From the NCBI GenBank assembly GCA_910577325.1, contig CAJTMR010000023.1, positions 1 to 54,816 of the forward strand: a stretch of 54,816 nt of DNA, in the 5' to 3' direction. Source of the DNA: an uncultured Parabacteroides sp. GTDB lineage: Bacteria; Bacteroidota; Bacteroidia; Bacteroidales; Tannerellaceae. Shown here piece after piece: positions 51,301-54,816 of this stretch. Below the pieces are notes generated by a model. It ran no database searches. It was not told the DNA's origin and was given only the letters and a program-made list of their open reading frames with translations. Position 1 is the first letter of the stretch. The number at the start of each line of letters is the position of its first letter. Position numbers and translations under genes: made by a program.

Positions 51301-53268
51301 CTTGAAGGCGGCTTTTTGGTACTTTATAATGCTATGAATATCCAAAGAATAAAGGATAACAAGTCGAGATACAAGCAAGACGACTACCGGATGCTCAACG
51401 AATTCTACAAGTTGAAAATCCAGCAAGTGCATATTGTAGGCGAATATGCCAATCTGATGGTAAGAGATTATCATGCGGCCTTGCAATATGTGCAGGACTA
51501 TTTCCAAATGGACTACAGGAAGTTTGTCGCAAAATATTTCAAAGGTGACAGGGTAAGCGAGATACAACGTAACTTGACACCACGGAAGTACAGACAATTG
51601 TTCGGACAACTGTCCAAACGGCAAATGGATATTATTTCCGATAAGGGTTCACGTTGCATTGTGGTCGCAGCCGGCCCGGGTAGTGGAAAGACACGTGTAT
51701 TGGTCCACAAACTGGCCTCACTTCTGCTACTTGAAGATGTGAAACACGAACAGCTCCTGATGCTGACCTTTTCAAGGGCAGCCGCTACGGAATTCAAACA
51801 AAGGCTCATGGAGTTGATAGGCAACGCCGCCCATTTTGTCGAAATAAAAACATTCCACTCCTATTGCTTCGACCTGTTGGGACGGGTTGGAAATCTTGAA
51901 GAATCAAGGAATGTCGTTTCAAATGCAGCCGAGATGATCTGTCAAGGAGAAGTGGAACCCAATAAGATTGGCAAGACGGTGTTGGTCATAGATGAGGCTC
52001 AGGATATGGGAGTCGAAGAGCATGCGCTTGTAAAGGCTTTAATGACCAATAATGAGGAAATGCGTGTGATAGCAGTGGGAGACGATGACCAGAACATCTA
52101 TGAATTCCGCGGTTCCGATTCCGGCTATATGTACCGGCTGGCACAAGAAAGCGGAAGCACATTTGTTGAGATGACCGAGAATTACCGCAGTGCACATCAT
52201 CCGGTGGCTTTTGCCAACGCCTTCTTGAAAACCATCGATAAGAGGATAAAAAGTTCGCCAATCATCTCCATGAGAAAAGAAGAAGGTTGGGTAGAAGTGA
52301 CACGCCATCAATCAAAGTATATGTATCAGCCGCTCGTCGAGAACTTACTTCAACACAAGGACAAAGGCACTTCCTGTGTGCTGACCCAAACAAATGAAGA
52401 GGCCGTTATCCTGATGGCTCTTTTGCGGAAACATGGCATAAACAGTAAACTGATACAATCAATGGACGGCCTGCGTTTTTGGAATATGGCCGAAATGAGA
52501 TATTTCCTGAGGTATATAAACATGCGGATAAAAACATCGCTAATCACGGAAGAGCTGTGGGAAGAAGCCAAGCAGAACACCTTCTCTACTTATGACAGGA
52601 GTCTAAGCTTGATGTATGTGAAGCATTGTGTAGACCAGTTTGAACAAACCAACAAGACTAAATATTTCAGTGACTTCAAAGAATTTGTATTTGAGTCGTC
52701 AGTGGAAGACTTCTGCGACGTATCAGGAGCCGACGTTGTGGTGTCAACCATTCACAGGGCCAAAGGCAGAGAGTTTGACGATGTGTATATGCTCATATCC
52801 GACAGTTATGTAAAGGATGCCCATCTGATGCGTCGATATTATGTAGGAATGACCCGTGCGAAAAACCGGCTGTTCATACATACAAACGGTGATTGTTTCA
52901 ATCATTTGGGTGCTGACCGATATCTTATGGACCAGCGGCAATATGACATGCCTGAAGAAATTGTATTGCAACTCTCCCACAAAGATGTCAATTTGGGATT
53001 CTTCAAAGAAAAGAAACAAGAGGTCTTGGCATTGCGAGGAGGAGACTCTTTGACTTACAGCAATTTCTTTTTGTATAGTTCATTGACCGATAAATCTGTG
53101 GCGAAGTTGTCATCAAAAATGCAGGATACATTATCCGAATGGGAACAAAGAGGTTACAAGGTGAAATCCGCATCCGTACGGTTCGTTGTGGCATGGAAAC
53201 CTAAAGACGCACAAAAGAATGAACCGGAAACGGCTGTTCTTTTGGCTGACTTGATGCTTTCTTTGTAA
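48394..53268 (+). CDS. DnaQ-like exonuclease-RecQ-UvrD helicase fusion (1624 aa)
   Basis: Three nucleic-acid enzymes in one chain. Residues about 28-160 form a DEDD exonuclease (Exo I AIVDVEVG, Exo II ICGHNIIHHDAKYL, Exo III NDCKKAKDLL with upstream His). A short Cys cluster CNKGCNYC (about 257-264) may bind zinc. RecQ follows: IFPTGGGKS (about 308-316), VIDEAHCFSSWGQDFR (about 412), YVQEAGRAGRD (about 599). The UvrD/SF1A part has AAGPGSGKT (about 1090), VIDEAQDM (about 1197), DDDQNIYEFRG (about 1230), STIHRAKGREFDD (about 1450) and YVGMTRAKN (about 1483). AGA/AGG and ATA codons look more frequent than in dnaX or queC, suggesting transfer. A defence or repair role is inference. Confidence 0.92.
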   Translation: MSIWSKLIGLKKNEDENNIVGRKITSVPRTDRNYAIVDVEVGLKDHKIHDIGALRHDDTTFHKTSKEELFVFLNGIDYICGHNIIHHDAKYLFAGDTCRWVLVDTLYISPLLFPERPYHRLVKDDKLISEQMNNPVNDCKKAKDLLLDEIACWNSLPKEKRMLFASLLKDKKEFEGFLCMVSAEYIHEGIPELIKGLYDGKICQHADLGMLIDRYPCGLAYALALIDTTDSHSITPGWVLHNYPEVEFIIKLLRHTNCNKGCNYCRTQLDVLHNLKLFFGYERFRTYEGEPLQERAAQAAVEGKSLLAIFPTGGGKSLTFQLPALMAGRSVHGLTVVISPLQSLMKDQVDNLADRGITDAVTINGMLDPITRSLAIQRVQDGEASLLYISPEMLRSKTIGRILIARHVVRFVIDEAHCFSSWGQDFRVDYLYIGKFIRKYQQRKKCEHPIPVSCFTATAKQKVIQDICDYFKQTLDLNLELFASTASRTNLHYSVIHAESDNDKYLKLRELVAESDCPTIVYVSRTKRTRELAAKLTRDGYKALPFNGKMDADEKIANQDAFMNDQAHIIVATSAFGMGVDKKDVGLVIHYDISDSLENYVQEAGRAGRDPSLSARCYVLYSDNDLDKHFILLNQTKLSISEIQQVWKAVKNLTRQRMRVDCSALEIARQAGWDDSVSDIETRVRTALAALEQSGYLVRGNNVPHVYATGITVKNMDEARERISASVLFGCDEIERSVRIIKSLISQKHIAKAQDSEAESRIDYLADILGLSKREVISIVERMRQEGILADSKDISAYLLDVGDSERKSQTLLERFAKLEQYILNHIPDEALRISCKQLNENAVNDGINTSKEKDIRTLLYFLTVKGYTRKKEDAVRNMEISRQADLDSTIRRFEKRWEISRFAVEWLYQLASDTEKENVSGKAIQFSVVELLNQIKSSSQSLFGELNDIQLEDVEEALLYLSKIGSLKLEGGFLVLYNAMNIQRIKDNKSRYKQDDYRMLNEFYKLKIQQVHIVGEYANLMVRDYHAALQYVQDYFQMDYRKFVAKYFKGDRVSEIQRNLTPRKYRQLFGQLSKRQMDIISDKGSRCIVVAAGPGSGKTRVLVHKLASLLLLEDVKHEQLLMLTFSRAAATEFKQRLMELIGNAAHFVEIKTFHSYCFDLLGRVGNLEESRNVVSNAAEMICQGEVEPNKIGKTVLVIDEAQDMGVEEHALVKALMTNNEEMRVIAVGDDDQNIYEFRGSDSGYMYRLAQESGSTFVEMTENYRSAHHPVAFANAFLKTIDKRIKSSPIISMRKEEGWVEVTRHQSKYMYQPLVENLLQHKDKGTSCVLTQTNEEAVILMALLRKHGINSKLIQSMDGLRFWNMAEMRYFLRYINMRIKTSLITEELWEEAKQNTFSTYDRSLSLMYVKHCVDQFEQTNKTKYFSDFKEFVFESSVEDFCDVSGADVVVSTIHRAKGREFDDVYMLISDSYVKDAHLMRRYYVGMTRAKNRLFIHTNGDCFNHLGADRYLMDQRQYDMPEEIVLQLSHKDVNLGFFKEKKQEVLALRGGDSLTYSNFFLYSSLTDKSVAKLSSKMQDTLSEWEQRGYKVKSASVRFVVAWKPKDAQKNEPETAVLLADLMLSL

Positions 53269-53346
53269 GTGAAAACGTTTGAAATTATCACAATATCATT
53301 ACCTTTATGATAAGAATTAAAATATTATACGAATAATAAGGAAATA

Positions 53347-54810
53347 ATGCAAATACATAACAATACATTGATGGCGGAATGTTCAACTTATGATTTCAAG
53401 GAAATGTTGGAACGTAAGAAAGTAAAGTCATGGCTTAAATCCATATCGGCTTTTGCCAATACGGATGGTGGCAGTTTGTTCTATGGAGTGAACGACGACG
53501 GAGTGATTGTAGGTTTAAATAATCCACAAGCCGATGCCGACTTTATCAGCGAAACCATCAAGGCAAGACTTGACCCTGTGCCGGAAATACAACTTATTCC
53601 GATTGAACACGAAGGACATATCCTGCTTGAAGTAAAAGTAAAGGCAGGAATGCAGACACCTTATTATTACTATCAAGACGGGCACGTACCGCATATGTAC
53701 GAGTGGGCAATGAAAGCGTAGAGTGTAATTCGCAACAACTTCTTTCGTTGGTATTGAAAGGCACGCACATGACATGGGATTCTCTTCCTACCCAAGTGGA
53801 TGCCAGCAAACATTCTTTCATCATCTTGGCCAATACCTTCCGTGAGCAAACCCATCAAGAATGGAATGACAAGTATCTGGAATCATTCGGTCTGGTTACT
53901 CCTGAAGGTAAACTGACCAATGCCGGATTGCTGTTTGTTGATAATTGCACGGTATTTCAATCGCGTATTTTCTGCACTCGTTGGACTGGACTCTATAAGG
54001 ATGATGCTATCAGTTCCGTAGAGCATCGTGCTAACCTTGTATTGCTCTTGAAATATGGCATGGACTTCATCAAGAACTACACTATGAGCGGATGGGTAAA
54101 GATGCCCAATTATCGCCTAAATCTTCCCGACTATTCCGACCGTGCCATTTTTGAAGGACTGGTAAACCACCTTATCCATAGAGATTATACCGTGATGGGC
54201 GGTGAAGTACATATCGACATTTATGATGACCGCGTAGAACTGGTATCACCCGGTGCGATGCTTGATGGTACACAAATTCAAGACCGAGATATATACAAAG
54301 TGCCATCCATGCGCCGTAACCCTGTCATTGCGGATGTGTTCACACAGTTGGACTATATGGAGAAACGTGGTTCCGGCTTACGCAAAATGCGGGAGCTTAC
54401 GGAAAAACAACCCAATTTCCTGCAAGGAAAAGAACCACAATATCAAACGGAAGCGACTTCCTTTTACACCACATTCTATAATCTGAACTGGAATGAAAAC
54501 GGAAGAATACCTGTTGAAGAAGTAGCCAACAGGGTAAATAGTACCCTCGAAAAGTACCCTGTAAACGAAGAAAGTTCAGTCAAAAAGTTCGGTGATAATG
54601 CAAAAAGGTTCGGAGAAAAAGTTCGGAGATTCGAAAAACAAATCTAAAAGCATTGGGAAAACCGCACAAAAGATTCTTGATTTCGTCATTTCCGATCCAT
54701 CAATGTCTGCAAAAACAATGGCCTATAAAATAGGAATAAGTTCCCGAGCCGTAGATGATGCTTTTTCCTGACTTCGTCACTATAAAAACCGCTATCTTAT
54801 AATTGCCTAA
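53347..54810 (+). pseudogene. Broken AlbA_2 (Schlafen-like) ATP-binding protein with winged-helix tail
   Basis: Transcription-regulator-like protein of the AlbA_2 / HATPase_c_4 family, split by three lesions. Frame 1 (53347-53721) encodes the AlbA_2 part (ISAFANTDGGSLFYGVNDDG). Near 53682 one base appears missing; the other frame then continues as RTAYVRVGNESVECN and runs to 54647, with HRDYTVMGGEVHIDIYDDRVELVSPG and YMEKRGSGLRKM, the ATP-binding part. Near 54616-54622 (A5 run) a second shift returns to frame 1: FGDSKNKSKSIGKTAQKI, then SDPSMSAKTMAYKIGISSRAV, a winged helix. That frame has an in-frame TGA at 54769, after which LRHYKNRYLIIA continues to TAA at 54808. It follows the helicase fusion by 78 bases. 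Confidence 0.85.
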
Positions 54811-54816
54811 TAAATA

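Noticed and set aside
54616..54647. Reading the stop at 54645 as the natural end of the AlbA_2 protein
   Set aside because: The other frame continues as a convincing winged helix typical of this family's C-terminus, so a frameshift is the better reading, although the exact base cannot be fixed.

Overview
The window looks like a chromosome segment of a Bacteroidales bacterium, most likely Parabacteroides or a close relative. The evidence is the repeated Bacteroidota-type promoter (TTTG or TTG, about 19-21 bases, then TAnnTTTG) in front of many genes, the lack of Shine-Dalgarno sequences, and family content typical of that order: paired MG2-type surface proteins, CarbopepD-type TonB receptors, GT3 glycogen synthase, an ECF sigma factor followed by a fused anti-sigma/beta-barrel protein, and RecQ-UvrD fusions. 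Species assignment is inference.

Layout. 1-109: the 3' part of tRNA-Asp(GTC) and its terminator. 0.3-5 kb (minus): two tandem paralogous exported proteins sharing a 436-bp identical block. 5.6-11.3 kb (minus): housekeeping genes, namely malate dehydrogenase, an rRNA methyltransferase / DEDDy exonuclease / DUF5063 cluster, a CvfB-like S1 protein, and a glycerophosphodiesterase lipoprotein. 11.8-21.8 kb: an AT-rich surface polysaccharide locus with export protein, chain-length protein, flippase, CDP-glycerol-type glycerophosphotransferase, GT2, LicD and GT4 on plus, and a convergent Wzy-like polymerase plus WecG/TagA-type transferase on minus. The mix of TagF-like, LicD and TagA-like enzymes suggests a phosphodiester-decorated glycan. 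21.8-22.8 kb: an unusual non-coding region with a 23-bp-period repeat and two oppositely oriented hexamer clusters. 22.8-29.4 kb (plus): ftsK, lolA-like, trxB, a second glycerophosphodiesterase and a GHL10 glycosidase in one tight run. 29.4-32.5 kb: a probable metal module (Cys-rich HYC_CC_PP-like protein, TonB receptor, HMA protein). 32.6-35.3 kb: ECF sigma factor, anti-sigma/barrel fusion and a lipoprotein. 35.4-40.3 kb: divergent FtsB/DivIC-like gene and dnaX, a DUF1080 protein, and queC-queF. 40.4-48.2 kb: a FadL-type porin, glycogen phosphorylase and synthase, a small conserved protein, an acyltransferase and a nitrilase-family amidase. 48.3-54.8 kb: an accessory-looking pair, a 1624-residue exonuclease-RecQ-UvrD fusion followed by a broken AlbA_2 (Schlafen-like) ATP-binding gene.

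Most notable signals: an A9 run in dnaX, placed at the end of the ATPase/collar part, where a shift to either other frame meets a stop within a few codons (a gamma-like short product); the exonuclease-RecQ-UvrD fusion with its decayed AlbA_2 partner carrying three separable lesions; the repeat-rich control region upstream of ftsK; a family of long intergenic hairpins with conserved core or head sequences but diverged, still-pairing stems; and apparent recent gene conversion between the two MG2-type paralogues.
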